A DNA stretch of 64,000 nucleotides, taken from the NCBI GenBank assembly GCA_963977105.1, contig CAXBNI010000001.1, positions 1,054,001 through 1,118,000 on the forward strand, written 5' to 3'. This DNA comes from UBA2705 sp963977105 (lineage in GTDB: Bacteria; Pseudomonadota; Alphaproteobacteria; Micavibrionales; Micavibrionaceae). The notes below the pieces were generated by a model, which worked only from the letters and a program-made list of their open reading frames with translations, was not told the origin of the DNA and ran no database searches. The position numbers and the translations under genes were made by a program. Positions 33,238-43,240 of the stretch are shown here, one piece after another. The first letter of the stretch is position 1, and each line of letters begins with the position of its first letter.

Positions 33238-34146
33238 CTAATAGCGCTCAGGACGATTAAGCCAGCCACGCTTTACCCACCACGTGGGATGTGCGGCCGT
33301 CATCTCTTCTGCAGCGCGCTGCGCCGCTTCCGCCGTATCATAAAGCGCGAAACATGTACCGCCCGAGCCTGACATCCGACTGATTAAAACATCTGACGTT
33401 GCTTGCAGCGCCTTTATCACATCCGGGAGTACAGGCAGCTTTTGCAAGGCTGCGCTGTAAAGATGATTATCGGCTAATTTTAAAAACTCACATAAGCTGT
33501 AAATGTCATCAAAACCACTTGGCATCTCTGAATGCATTTGCGGCGCCTCGCCAAAAGCGCTGAATATATCAGCCGTGCTACAGCCGATCCCTGAGTTCAC
33601 CAAAAGGATCGGCACCTCTGGGAAACGGGCTAACGGTTCAATATCCTCGCCAATGCCACGCATCCTAGCGCTTTGACATTGATAACATACAGGTACATCT
33701 GCCCCTAATGTAAGCAGCAAATCATTCAAATAAGGCGCTTGCGGTGGAAGAGACCATAATTTCATCAAGCCCCAAATACAGGCCGCAGCATCAGAAGACC
33801 CGCCGCCAACGCCACTCGCTAAGGGTAAATTTTTGTGAAGTGTGATCGCCACATCGAGTGGCTGCCCCGCCAAAAGCGCCAAGGCGCGCGCTGCTTTAAC
33901 AACAATATTCTTTGAATTGGCGGCACTTGATTGCTCATCATCCTCGAAGCTGCTCGCAAAAGGCCCCTTAACGTTAAACGAAAAACCCGTAGAACGCTCA
34001 ATTTTAACCTCATCACCAATATCTGTAAACGCCACCAACGAATCAAGCAAATGCAGCCCATCATCCCGTTTGCCTGTAATGTGTAAAAATAAATTTACCT
34101 TTGCTGGCGCAAGTATCGATAATGTTTTGACATGCGCTAGCGCCAT
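33238..34146 (-). CDS. ispE: 4-diphosphocytidyl-2-C-methyl-D-erythritol kinase
   Basis: A 302-residue GHMP kinase. Its start holds APAKVNLFLHITGKRDDGLHL, the ATP loop is LPLASGVGGGSSDAAACIWGL, and the C-terminal third motif is MSGSGGTCFALYDT. It phosphorylates the non-mevalonate pathway intermediate on the way to isoprenoids. AAGG lies before the ATG. It is convergent with ctaA (4-bp gap) and lies downstream of the TPR lipoprotein gene on the same strand (57-bp gap). Confidence 0.96.
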   Translation of the reverse strand: MALAHVKTLSILAPAKVNLFLHITGKRDDGLHLLDSLVAFTDIGDEVKIERSTGFSFNVKGPFASSFEDDEQSSAANSKNIVVKAARALALLAGQPLDVAITLHKNLPLASGVGGGSSDAAACIWGLMKLWSLPPQAPYLNDLLLTLGADVPVCYQCQSARMRGIGEDIEPLARFPEVPILLVNSGIGCSTADIFSAFGEAPQMHSEMPSGFDDIYSLCEFLKLADNHLYSAALQKLPVLPDVIKALQATSDVLISRMSGSGGTCFALYDTAEAAQRAAEEMTAAHPTWWVKRGWLNRPERY

Positions 34147-34203
34147 ATCAGAAACCTTTTCAGTAAGTTTAATATTTCTCTCGTGAAGGCTAAGCGCTAC
34201 AGA

Positions 34204-35862
34204 TTAATAACGGCTTAGCTTTTCTTCTAGCTGCGTAATTAGAGTCTCTGTATTCGCATTGCTTAAAGCGCGTTTCCATTGGAACTCAGCTTCAGCATGG
34301 CGACCAACTTTCCAGTAAGCATCACCAAGGTGATCATTGACCACAGGGTCATAAGGCAGCAACGCGGCGGCTTGCTCTAACTGTATGGCCGCCTTTGCGT
34401 AATCACCGAGGCGATAATAAACCCACCCCAGAGAATCACGTATAGAGCCATCATTTGGCTGTAGACTTGCCGCTTGCTCAATCATTTTGAGCGCTTGATC
34501 GAGGTTTTTGCCGCGATCCGCCCAGCTATAACCGATATAATTTAACAAAAATGGCTGCTGTGGCTGATATTCGAGAGCTTGTAACAAATCTTTCTCTGCG
34601 GAGTTCCACCGTCCCATTGCATCATGGATGCGCCCACGCGCAAAGAAAACTTGCCAATAATCCGGCGCACTAGCATCGCCTGCGAGTTTTAGTGCGGCGT
34701 TGTAAGCCTCCAAAGATTCCTTATACATCTCATTTTTGGCGTAAATGCCACCAATCTGAACATAAAGCCCAATGTCTTTTTGTGCTGCAGCCAGCTTATT
34801 GAGAATACTTAAAGCAGGGCGGACTTCACCGTTCGCGACCATAAGTTCCGCAATGATTTTCTGCACAAGCGTGTACGATTGAGATTCAGGCGTCACATTA
34901 CGTAGCGCTTGAATGGCCTCTTTAGTGCGCCCGTGTATCGCAGCATATTCAGCCACGCGGATACGGGCTTCTGTTAATTCAGGAGTTAGTGCTAAAGCCA
35001 TATTAAATAGTAGACGGCCTGTTTCATCCTGATACTGCAAGTAAAGCGGCATCGCTAAGTCATAATAAATCCACGCCACGCCTTCACGAACATTCGCTAC
35101 ATTACGTTTATCGTTGTACTCACCAGTAACGACAAGCTCCTGCGCGTATGAAATTTCACGGCGCTCAAATACTGCCGCCAAATGGCGCTGTATCGCGGGT
35201 GGAAGTTCATTTAAATTTTGTGATTTTTCTGCGAAACTCGCGATAAGATCATTGTTATTGCTGACATCTGCTGCAATGATCGCTTGATACGCGACAAAAG
35301 GTTTCGTCAAGTCGAGCTTATCATAACCTGCCTTATTACCCTGCTGGATATCAATCCAAGCCGCCATAGGTGCCCGCATTAATTTAGAAAGGTTATCTTC
35401 AGGCATCACGCTCATGATATCTCCGGCGAGCTTATATTCGCCTTCGATAATGGCGCCCATTGCAGAGATCACAGACACCAGAGCGTTGCCATATTCATTT
35501 TTAGCAAGAAAGTCCGCATGGTCAATGGATTCTTCGTACCGCCCTGCATTCATCGCCATAATCATCGCCTGATAATGAAAATCCAGATTGGTCTCTTTGT
35601 CATCAATCACGTCGTCAAAGTAATAGCTGGCCGCTTCCCAGTCATTTTCCATGCGCGCAATACGGCTAGACAAATATGCCCCCGTTTTCGAGGCCGCTTT
35701 ATATTGAAACTCAGGATTCTGACCATATTCAACAGCGGAAGCATTGCCGCCATCCATTGAGGCTAACCATAAAGGCATTTTGCCATTATACGGCGCGGCG
35801 CAAGAGCCGCATAATATGCCAGCAGCGATTAGTGAAGTTATCATCGACATGTTAATTCTCAT
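34204..35862 (-). CDS. Exported tetratricopeptide-repeat protein
   Basis: A 552-residue protein with a 25-residue hydrophobic N-terminus (SMITSLIAAGILCGSCAAPY) that may be a lipoprotein signal with a poor lipobox (Cys at 19 or 22), then TPR helices through the rest. The clearest repeats are near the end: PLFLNYIGYSWADRGKNLD, SIRDSLGWVYYRLGDYAKA and DPVVNDHLGDAYWKVGRHAE, the canonical TPR with W/Y/A positions. Alphaproteobacterial proteins of this layout often sit next to ispE, as here. It probably scaffolds periplasmic or outer-membrane assembly, but no partner is shown. AAGGAAAA precedes the ATG closely. Confidence 0.85.
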   Translation of the reverse strand: MRINMSMITSLIAAGILCGSCAAPYNGKMPLWLASMDGGNASAVEYGQNPEFQYKAASKTGAYLSSRIARMENDWEAASYYFDDVIDDKETNLDFHYQAMIMAMNAGRYEESIDHADFLAKNEYGNALVSVISAMGAIIEGEYKLAGDIMSVMPEDNLSKLMRAPMAAWIDIQQGNKAGYDKLDLTKPFVAYQAIIAADVSNNNDLIASFAEKSQNLNELPPAIQRHLAAVFERREISYAQELVVTGEYNDKRNVANVREGVAWIYYDLAMPLYLQYQDETGRLLFNMALALTPELTEARIRVAEYAAIHGRTKEAIQALRNVTPESQSYTLVQKIIAELMVANGEVRPALSILNKLAAAQKDIGLYVQIGGIYAKNEMYKESLEAYNAALKLAGDASAPDYWQVFFARGRIHDAMGRWNSAEKDLLQALEYQPQQPFLLNYIGYSWADRGKNLDQALKMIEQAASLQPNDGSIRDSLGWVYYRLGDYAKAAIQLEQAAALLPYDPVVNDHLGDAYWKVGRHAEAEFQWKRALSNANTETLITQLEEKLSRY

Positions 35863-35940
35863 TTTTCCTTCTACTGAGTAAATAAGTATAGCATAAAAGC
35901 CTTATTTCAACGCAAGTTCAATATTTATATGCAACGCACC

Positions 35941-37602
35941 CTACATATTGGGGTATTTAGGACCATCGCCACCTTGCGGAGTCACCCAATCAATATTTTG
36001 AGAAGGGTCTTTAATATCACATGTTTTACAATGCACGCAGTTTTGGGCGTTGATTTGCAAATATGGCGCGCCTGTTTCGTCTTTCAGCACTTCATAAACC
36101 GCCGCAGGACAGTAACGCTGCGCTGGTTCATCATATTTCGGCAAATTTTCAGCCATCGGCATGTTTTTATCTTTCAGCTTTAAATGCACAGGCTGCTGTT
36201 CAGCGTGATTTGTACCTGAAAGATAGACACTGGAAAGACGATCAAAACTGATTTTACCATCAGGGGCAGGGTAATTGATTTTTTCGCATTGATCTGTAGT
36301 TTTTAACTGCGCATGGTCAGCATGATTTTTTAATGTATACGGCAGGCGCCAGCCACCAAAAGTCTGGAACGCTGCATGAATGAGGCCAAACCATAAGCCT
36401 TTGACAAAAGCCGGCCTAATATTGCGCACTTTATGCAGCTCTTTATACACCCAGCTGCGCTTCAGATTTTCTTCATAAGCGCCACACTCTGCGCCATATG
36501 CGACCTCACCAACTGCAAGCAAGTCAAATACAGCCTCTGCCGCAACCATGCCGGACTTCATAGCGGTGTGGTTGCCTTTAATTTTGGGCACATTCAATAA
36601 GCCCGCAGTATCGCCAATCAACACGCCACCAGGGAAAGTGAGTTTTGGCAGTGATTGATAGCCGCCCTCAACCAAAGTTTTAGCACCATATGAAAGGCGT
36701 TCACCGCCTTCTAATAACGCTTTTACTTTCGGGTGATGCTTAAAACGCTGCATTTCTTCAAAAGGCGATATATAAGTGTTCTGATAATCTAGTCCAACGA
36801 CGAAACCAATCGAGATTTGGTTGTCTTCCATATGGTACAGCCACGAACCGCCATAGGTTTTCGTATCCATCGGCCAGCCAATACTATGCATTGTGCTGCC
36901 TTCGTGATGCTTTTCAGGGCCAATGCGCCAAATTTCTTTAATGCCGAGGCCATAGGTTTGCGGGTCGCAGTTTTTACGCAAATCGTATTTTTCAATTAAT
37001 GTTTTGGTCAGTGAACCGTGGCAGCCTTCCGCGAAGATTGTCGTTTTTGCATGAAGTTCCATGCCGGGTTCAAACATATCTGTTTTATGACCCTTCGCAT
37101 CTATGCCCATATCGCCCGTGGCAACACCGACAACGGCGCCATCGTCATTATATAGCACTTCTGCTGCGGCAAAACCGGGGAAGATTTCAACGCCCAGCGC
37201 TTCAGCTTGTTCACCAAGCCAGCGACATAGATTTCCAAGCGAAATAATATAATTACCGTGATTCTTCATTTGTGGCGGGGTTGGCAGCCTGAATGATTTT
37301 TTCTCGGTAAAGAAATGAAAGCTATCCTTCTTGACAGGAACCTTTAATGGGGCGCCTTTTTCCTGCCAATCAGGAATCAGTTCATTCAAAGCACGTGGTT
37401 CAAACACTGCGCCAGAGAGGATATGTGCCCCGACTTCCGCGCCTTTTTCAAGCACACAAACGGAAAGCTCTTTACCTTCGCTCTGCGCCTTTTGCATCAA
37501 GCGTATCGCACAGGATAAACCAGAAGGCCCTGCGCCGATAATCACAACATCATAAGGCATCGATTCACGATCGGAGCGAATAGGCAGCATTGAATCAACC
37601 AT
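35941..37602 (-). CDS. Electron transfer flavoprotein-ubiquinone oxidoreductase
   Basis: A 553-residue flavoprotein. The N-terminal FAD fold reads DVVIIGAGPSGLSCAIRL, with GAHILSGAVFEP and the Gly-rich TFAEGCHGSLTK. The ubiquinone-side loop and membrane patch lie in the middle (FPGGVLIGDTAGLLNVPKIK). The C-terminal 4Fe-4S domain has CPAAVYEV...INAQNCVHCKTCDIKDP, matching the four-cysteine pattern of ETF-QO. It passes electrons from ETF, charged by acyl-CoA and amino-acid dehydrogenases, to the quinone pool. ETF genes are not in the window. AAGGAAA lies before the ATG. Confidence 0.97.
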   Translation of the reverse strand: MVDSMLPIRSDRESMPYDVVIIGAGPSGLSCAIRLMQKAQSEGKELSVCVLEKGAEVGAHILSGAVFEPRALNELIPDWQEKGAPLKVPVKKDSFHFFTEKKSFRLPTPPQMKNHGNYIISLGNLCRWLGEQAEALGVEIFPGFAAAEVLYNDDGAVVGVATGDMGIDAKGHKTDMFEPGMELHAKTTIFAEGCHGSLTKTLIEKYDLRKNCDPQTYGLGIKEIWRIGPEKHHEGSTMHSIGWPMDTKTYGGSWLYHMEDNQISIGFVVGLDYQNTYISPFEEMQRFKHHPKVKALLEGGERLSYGAKTLVEGGYQSLPKLTFPGGVLIGDTAGLLNVPKIKGNHTAMKSGMVAAEAVFDLLAVGEVAYGAECGAYEENLKRSWVYKELHKVRNIRPAFVKGLWFGLIHAAFQTFGGWRLPYTLKNHADHAQLKTTDQCEKINYPAPDGKISFDRLSSVYLSGTNHAEQQPVHLKLKDKNMPMAENLPKYDEPAQRYCPAAVYEVLKDETGAPYLQINAQNCVHCKTCDIKDPSQNIDWVTPQGGDGPKYPNM

Positions 37603-37695
37603 GTATATTTCCTTGTTTTTACTTGTCTTCGTTTGGTATTCTACCCTATAAACAATAATATCCCTATGCTGAATTTATAAATTTTTTGATTAAAC

Positions 37696-38586
37696 ATGTC
37701 CGATGCAATTGCCATAGAACAAGCCGCTTTAATTGGCGCTTTAGAATTTCATATAGATAGCGGTGTCCGTGATTTCTGCATGGATGGTGCTGAGGATATG
37801 TATGCGTGGGGCAACCAAGCGCCTTTAGCGTTGAACGCGCCTGCACCTATCTCTGCGCCGCGCCCTCTGGCACAAGCACAAATGCCTACGCCCGATGTGC
37901 AGTTTGATGACGAAGATGGCGCCGCGCCGCTTGGTAAAGCTGAGCTGATTGCCGCCGCGCATAAAGCGCTTGAAAGCGTTGAGAGCATTGACGCGCTAAA
38001 AGCCGTAATTGCCAAGTTTGATGGTTTAAGCATACAAAAAACAGCATCAAACATTGTTTTTGCCGAAGGCGATGTTAACGCCCCCTTGATGATTATCAAC
38101 GAAATCCCACAAAATGATGAAGACTTAAGCGGCAAGCCTTTTGCAGGCGCTACGCGACAAATTATTGATTATGCGCTGCAAGGTATTGGCCTCAGCAGCA
38201 AAAACACGGATGAATGCAGCCCAAATAGCAGCGTGTATATGAGCAGCTTACTCAATTGGCGCCTGCCTGGTAACCGCAGCCCACAAGCCGCAGAGATCGC
38301 CGTCAGCCGAATATTCCTTGAAAAACACATCGCGCTTGCGCAGCCAAAACTCGTGCTGCTGCTTGGTAATACCGCCTGTAAAACCATGCTCGAGTGCAAA
38401 ACTAACATCAACAAATTACGTGGCAATTGGCAGACACTTAAATATGCGGGCAGCGATGTCAGTACGGATGATTATTTGATTATGCCAAGCTTCCATCCAT
38501 CCGCTTTAGCAGGCTCTGCGAAAAATAAAAAGCTTTTCTGGCAAGATATGCTTGCAATCAAAAACAAGCTTAACGCCCTCAAATAA
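37696..38586 (+). CDS. Uracil-DNA glycosylase family 4-like, lacking Fe-S cysteines
   Basis: A 296-residue protein whose C-terminal 180 residues follow the family 4 plan: INEIPQNDEDLSGKPFAGA for GEAPG.DED..G.PFVG, SSLLNWRLPGNRSP for TNVVKCRPPGNRTP, LLLGNTACKTML, and FHPSAL near residue 270. The cysteines that hold the iron-sulfur cluster in classical family 4 are missing: the second-pair position is Trp188, and the first-pair region reads FDGLSIQKTASNI. Rickettsia-type homologues also have Trp at that position, as I recall. The N-terminal 110 residues are Pro/Ala-rich with no known fold. It should still bind DNA, but uracil removal is not assured. Confidence 0.75.
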   Translation: MSDAIAIEQAALIGALEFHIDSGVRDFCMDGAEDMYAWGNQAPLALNAPAPISAPRPLAQAQMPTPDVQFDDEDGAAPLGKAELIAAAHKALESVESIDALKAVIAKFDGLSIQKTASNIVFAEGDVNAPLMIINEIPQNDEDLSGKPFAGATRQIIDYALQGIGLSSKNTDECSPNSSVYMSSLLNWRLPGNRSPQAAEIAVSRIFLEKHIALAQPKLVLLLGNTACKTMLECKTNINKLRGNWQTLKYAGSDVSTDDYLIMPSFHPSALAGSAKNKKLFWQDMLAIKNKLNALK

Positions 38587-38686
38587 CACAAAAATACAGG
38601 CTTTCCACCACCGCCACCAATGACAAAATAGTGTAGCATTTCAATGGCTTTGCGTAAAATGCTGGACAGCGTAGCTTTTTTTGCGT

Positions 38687-40753
38687 ATGACTCTGCTCAT
38701 GCAAATAAAATACAGCGTCTACGGACGTGCGCTTGTAGTGGCGTTTATGGCTATATGTACACTTATTGTGTGCTCACAGACCATAATGGCGTCCCCTACA
38801 CTAACACCAAAAGCGCGCCCCGAATTGACGACATTGGATACAGCACCAAATAACGCACCTCAGCAAGAGGACGCAACTGATACGCGCCCACAATTCCGCC
38901 CCGATGCTCTTTACAAATCTATCATATTTGCCCAGCTTGGTAATTTAGCCAACGCTACGATAAAACCAACGCTCGTAGTGACGGCGACAGAAACATTGCG
39001 TCCGATAAAGCGACCACTTTCCGTTACCAAACAAGCGACAAAGAAAAGCGCGCATAAAGTAGACGATAGCCTCTCTAAAAATGACCGCCACCGTTATAAC
39101 CGTATATTTGAACACCAACAATCTGGACACTGGCCGGAAGCCGACGCCTTAATCGCGAAGCTCGACAATACAAAGCTGATGGGGCACGTCATGCATCAGC
39201 GTTATATGCACCCGACAAAATATCAATCACGTTTTGATGAACTCTCCTATTGGCTCGACAACTATGCAGACCATCCGAACGCTAATGACGTCTATAGGCT
39301 GGCTAATATTCGCAAACCCCAAGACACCAATATAAATCTGGTTCGCCCTAAAAAAGCCAGAAAAATGCACGGTTCACTTGAGTATTTGCTAACCGATGTC
39401 GCGAAATCTGCGCCATATAAAAAACGCAGCAAGCAACAAAACAGATTAGTACGCACATTGAAAAAATCTGTGGGGCGCCACTTGTCTAAGGGGCAACCGA
39501 CACAAGCCTTATCCACACTGAACAATTCCAGTGCAGCGCCATATATGAGCGCCGCTGAACGTGATAGTCTCCTTGCACGGATTTCTGCATCCTATTTATA
39601 CGAAGGCAAGCCCCAAGACGCACTCATCCACGCGCAAGCTGCTTTAGAAGGTTCACATGATGCCGTTCCTCTTGCTGGCTGGATCGCAGGCCTAAGCACT
39701 TGGATGAAAGGCGATTATATAGCCGCCGCGAATTACTTTGCCAATACCTCCAGTTCAAAATATGCCAATGGTTGGCTAAAATCCGCAAGCGCCTATTGGG
39801 CGGCGCGTAGCTACAAAGAGCTACGCAACAGCACCAACCATAAAAAATGGCTGATTAACGCCGCACAACATCCGCGCACATTTTACGGCTTAATCGCGAC
39901 GCGCGCCTTAGGACAAAGTGCGCTCACAAGCTTTAACTGGCAAACGCCAAAGTTTACCGCTGCACATAAAACAATCTTAACGAAAATTCCAAGCACAAAC
40001 CGCGCGATATCTTTAGTTGAAAGCGGTCAGCATCATTTAGCAGAATTAGAATTTCGTCAGGTCTATCCGGGTGCAAACCCAGCCCTACAAGAAGCCATGC
40101 TCGCATATGCTTTGAATAATGGCCTTGCCTCTTTCGCGCTACGTTTTGGCAATACATACAAAACCGAGGGCGGCAAATTATACGACGCCGCGTTGTACCC
40201 CGTCGGCGGATGGGAGCCTAAGAACGGCTATCAAATGGACAAGGCGCTTATTCACGCTTTTATTCGCCAAGAATCAGAGTTTAACCCGACGGCAGAAAAC
40301 CCGAGCGGCGCAACAGGGCTAATGCAGCTTATGCCCCGTACCGCAAGTTATGTTGCTGGCGATAAAAGCTATGGCGGCAAACTCGGGCGCTACTTATTAA
40401 AAGACCCGAAAGAGAACCTTGAAATCGGCCAGAAATATATTCAGCAGCTTATTTCACAATCTGCAGTGTCAAATGACCTATTTTCATTGGCTATCGCTTA
40501 TAATGCAGGCCCTGGGAATTTGCGTAAATGGAAAAATCAATACCCAGATATAGACGACCCATTATTATTCGTTGAGCTTATTCCTGTTTCTGAAACACGC
40601 AGCTTTGTTGAGCGCGTCATGAGGAACCTTTGGATCTACCGTCAACGCATGAACCAAGACACACCATCACTTGATAGCGTCGCTAGCGGCAGCTGGGCAC
40701 GCTACGTGCAGCTCGACAGCGACCTACCGTTCGACGTTGCTTTAAGCGAGTAG
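38687..40753 (+). CDS. Soluble lytic murein transglycosylase (Slt type)
   Basis: A 688-residue exported protein, counted from the ATG at 38687 (a TTG at 38681 is possible; no clear ribosome binding site for either). A signal peptide (VVAFMAICTLIVCSQTIMAS) leads into a long helical superhelix, as in Slt70, with repeats such as AERDSLLARISASYLYEGK. The catalytic domain begins AFIRQESEFNPTAENPSGAT, with Glu in IRQESEF, then GLMQLMPRTA and AIAYNAGPGNLRKWK. It cuts peptidoglycan glycan strands to give anhydromuropeptides. It lies about 1.4 kb from anmK, which recycles those products. Confidence 0.92.
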   Translation: MTLLMQIKYSVYGRALVVAFMAICTLIVCSQTIMASPTLTPKARPELTTLDTAPNNAPQQEDATDTRPQFRPDALYKSIIFAQLGNLANATIKPTLVVTATETLRPIKRPLSVTKQATKKSAHKVDDSLSKNDRHRYNRIFEHQQSGHWPEADALIAKLDNTKLMGHVMHQRYMHPTKYQSRFDELSYWLDNYADHPNANDVYRLANIRKPQDTNINLVRPKKARKMHGSLEYLLTDVAKSAPYKKRSKQQNRLVRTLKKSVGRHLSKGQPTQALSTLNNSSAAPYMSAAERDSLLARISASYLYEGKPQDALIHAQAALEGSHDAVPLAGWIAGLSTWMKGDYIAAANYFANTSSSKYANGWLKSASAYWAARSYKELRNSTNHKKWLINAAQHPRTFYGLIATRALGQSALTSFNWQTPKFTAAHKTILTKIPSTNRAISLVESGQHHLAELEFRQVYPGANPALQEAMLAYALNNGLASFALRFGNTYKTEGGKLYDAALYPVGGWEPKNGYQMDKALIHAFIRQESEFNPTAENPSGATGLMQLMPRTASYVAGDKSYGGKLGRYLLKDPKENLEIGQKYIQQLISQSAVSNDLFSLAIAYNAGPGNLRKWKNQYPDIDDPLLFVELIPVSETRSFVERVMRNLWIYRQRMNQDTPSLDSVASGSWARYVQLDSDLPFDVALSE

Positions 40754-40787
40754 AGCGCATCACTGCGTGTTACACGGCGCTAGCCCC

Positions 40788-42044
40788 TTACACGACAACC
40801 AATAATGCGTGGCGCTTTTTGCCAGAAGACAGTTTGATTATATTTTCGCCATCCATATCGGCAAACGAGATCACATAGCCCATATCTTGTACAGATTTAC
40901 CATTAACGCGCGCGCCGCCGCCCTTGATAAGGCGCTTAACTTCCCCGCCAGAGCCCGCAAGCCCTGTATCTTGGAACGCATCCAGCACGCTGATCGCACC
41001 GGCTTCGATTTTTGCACGCGGCACTTCGATGCGCGGTAAATCATCACCAACGCCGCCTTGCTCAAAGGTTTTAAGGGCCGTTTCCTGCGCGTCATCTGCG
41101 GCTTTCACGCCATGAAGCCACTTAGTGGCTTCATAAGCGAGGATTTTCTTGCCTTCATTCATTTCTGCGCCTTCAAGCGCGTCAATTTTGGCAATTTCAT
41201 CTAATGGCAGCTTAGTGAATATACGCAGGAGCTTCGATAAGTCCGCGTCATCACAATTACGCCAAAATTGGTAATAGTCATAGGCACTGAGCATATCATC
41301 ATTAAGCCAGATCGCGCCGCCAACTGATTTTCCCATTTTCTCGCCATTGGCCTTAGTCAGCAATGGGCAGGTCAGCACAAAAAGCTCCGCGCCATTGATA
41401 CGGCGACCAAGGTCGATACCGCCAACCATGTTGCCCCATTGGTCAGAGCCACCAAGCTGCAAAGACGTGCCGTAGCGTTTATTGAGCTCGCTAAAGTCAT
41501 AAGCCTGCAAGATCATATAGTTAAATTCAAGGAAGCTCAGCGGCTGCTCACGCTCGAGGCGGAGCTTGACGCTATCCATTGTCAACATGCGGTTGACGGA
41601 GAAATGGCGGCCATAATCGCGCAAGAAATCAATATATTTAAAATCAAGCATCCAGTCGGCATTATTAACCATCTGTGCGCCATTACCGCTTTCGCCATAC
41701 GTAAGGAACGAATCAAACGCCTTTTTAATCGACGAAATATTCCCTTCAATCTCTTCTCTGGTTTTGAGCTGACGCTGTTCTTCCTTGCCGCTGGGGTCGC
41801 CAAGCATTGTCGTTGCGCCGCCCATTAATGTCAGCGGACGGTGACCGCATTCTTGAAACCAATGCAGCATAATAATACTAATCAAATTGCCAATATGTAA
41901 AGACCTCGCCGTTGCATCAAAGCCGCAATACGCCGTTTGCATACCTTCGGATAATTTCTTATCAAGGTTTTCCGCATCAGAGATTTGGTGGATTAATCCA
42001 CGCTGCTGCAAAACGTTGAGAAAGTCTGACTTATATTGCGCCAT
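40788..42044 (-). CDS. tyrS: Tyrosyl-tRNA synthetase
   Basis: A 418-residue class I synthetase. HIGN (TARSLHIGNLISI) is the HIGH motif and KMGKS (GEKMGKSVGGAIW) the KMSKS loop. Tyr-binding residues are in YDFSELNKRYGTSLQLGGSDQWGN. The C-terminal 65 residues form an S4-type RNA-binding domain (VKRLIKGGGARVNGKSVQD). It is divergent from anmK, an arrangement common in alphaproteobacteria. Confidence 0.97.
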   Translation of the reverse strand: MAQYKSDFLNVLQQRGLIHQISDAENLDKKLSEGMQTAYCGFDATARSLHIGNLISIIMLHWFQECGHRPLTLMGGATTMLGDPSGKEEQRQLKTREEIEGNISSIKKAFDSFLTYGESGNGAQMVNNADWMLDFKYIDFLRDYGRHFSVNRMLTMDSVKLRLEREQPLSFLEFNYMILQAYDFSELNKRYGTSLQLGGSDQWGNMVGGIDLGRRINGAELFVLTCPLLTKANGEKMGKSVGGAIWLNDDMLSAYDYYQFWRNCDDADLSKLLRIFTKLPLDEIAKIDALEGAEMNEGKKILAYEATKWLHGVKAADDAQETALKTFEQGGVGDDLPRIEVPRAKIEAGAISVLDAFQDTGLAGSGGEVKRLIKGGGARVNGKSVQDMGYVISFADMDGENIIKLSSGKKRHALLVVV

Positions 42045-42116
42045 TACATGTATTCTTTCATCTTAAATTCGTGCTAAACTATTTACTCTATTGATCTTTA
42101 ACAAAGCGTGAGAAAA

Positions 42117-43211
42117 ATGCCAAGCACTTATACAATAATCGGCTTAATGAGCGGTACTTCTTTAGATGGCGCGGATGGGGCGATCATCCGCACGGATGGT
42201 CATCAACATATCGAAATCATCGATTTCTTGAGCCTTGAATACCCACAGCCACTACGCAATAAGCTACGTCGCTGCTTTGGCCAGCGTGACGCCATGCAGG
42301 ACTTTGTTCAAGACGCGGCACATGACATGAGCACTTTTAATGCGGAGCTTGTTCACGCGCTTATGGCGCGCAACAGCACACCGATTGATGCGATTGGCTT
42401 TCACGGCCAGACCATACACCACGCCCCTGATGATAAGCTGACACTGCAAATTGGTGATGCGGCCTTACTCAGCGCACAAACAGGCCTTGACGTCATACAT
42501 GATTTCCGTAGCGCTGATGTGGCCAATGGCGGCGAAGGCGCCCCCTTACTGCCCTTATATCACCGCGCAATCGCTTTAAAAGAATCTCTCGACCTTCCCG
42601 TAACATTTTTAAATATTGGCGGCGTGAGTAACATCACACAGATTAATGGGCATGGCGATGCCGATATGTTTGCCTGCGACACCGGCCCCGGTAATGCATT
42701 GATTGATGACTATATGCTAAAAGCCACTGGCAATAAATACGACACGGATGGTATCACTGCTAAATCTGGCGTGGCTGACCCCGCCTGTATAGATAGATGG
42801 CTCAGCGCCCCCTATTTCCAACGCCCAGCGCCAAAGTCTTTAGACCGTGACGCATGGGACATTCACGAGATAAGCTCTATGAGCACCGCCGATGCAGCCG
42901 CGACCCTTAGCGCCTTTACTGTCCGCAGCATCGCTCACCATATTGATGCAACGCATGACGTTTATGTCTGCGGCGGCGGGCGGCATAATCAATTTATTAT
43001 GGAGGAGCTTTCTAAGGCCCTGCAATGTCCCGTTCGCCCAATAGAAACCCTTGGCTATGATGGTGATGCGATAGAAGCACAGGGCTTCGCTTACCTTACC
43101 GCGCGCATTTTACAAGGCTTACCGATATCTCTGCCAACAACGACAGGCACAAAGCAAAGCACACTAAGCGGCAAAATTCTACGCAGCACCGCGGCGAGCC
43201 GCAGGGCATAG
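42117..43211 (+). CDS. anmK: Anhydro-N-acetylmuramic acid kinase
   Basis: The ATG at 42117 gives 364 residues; a GTG at 42108 would add three. The ASKHA-fold motifs are clear: the phosphate loop GLMSGTSLDGADGAI, IGFHGQTIHH, FLNIGGVSNIT, ACDTGPGNALIDDY and CGGGRHNQFIME. It converts anhydroMurNAc from cell-wall turnover to MurNAc-6-phosphate. The lytic transglycosylase upstream supplies such products, so the neighbourhood suggests peptidoglycan recycling. Confidence 0.96.
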   Translation: MPSTYTIIGLMSGTSLDGADGAIIRTDGHQHIEIIDFLSLEYPQPLRNKLRRCFGQRDAMQDFVQDAAHDMSTFNAELVHALMARNSTPIDAIGFHGQTIHHAPDDKLTLQIGDAALLSAQTGLDVIHDFRSADVANGGEGAPLLPLYHRAIALKESLDLPVTFLNIGGVSNITQINGHGDADMFACDTGPGNALIDDYMLKATGNKYDTDGITAKSGVADPACIDRWLSAPYFQRPAPKSLDRDAWDIHEISSMSTADAAATLSAFTVRSIAHHIDATHDVYVCGGGRHNQFIMEELSKALQCPVRPIETLGYDGDAIEAQGFAYLTARILQGLPISLPTTTGTKQSTLSGKILRSTAASRRA

Positions 43212-43240
43212 GCGCATGAGCAAACCTAAGCGATCATGAT

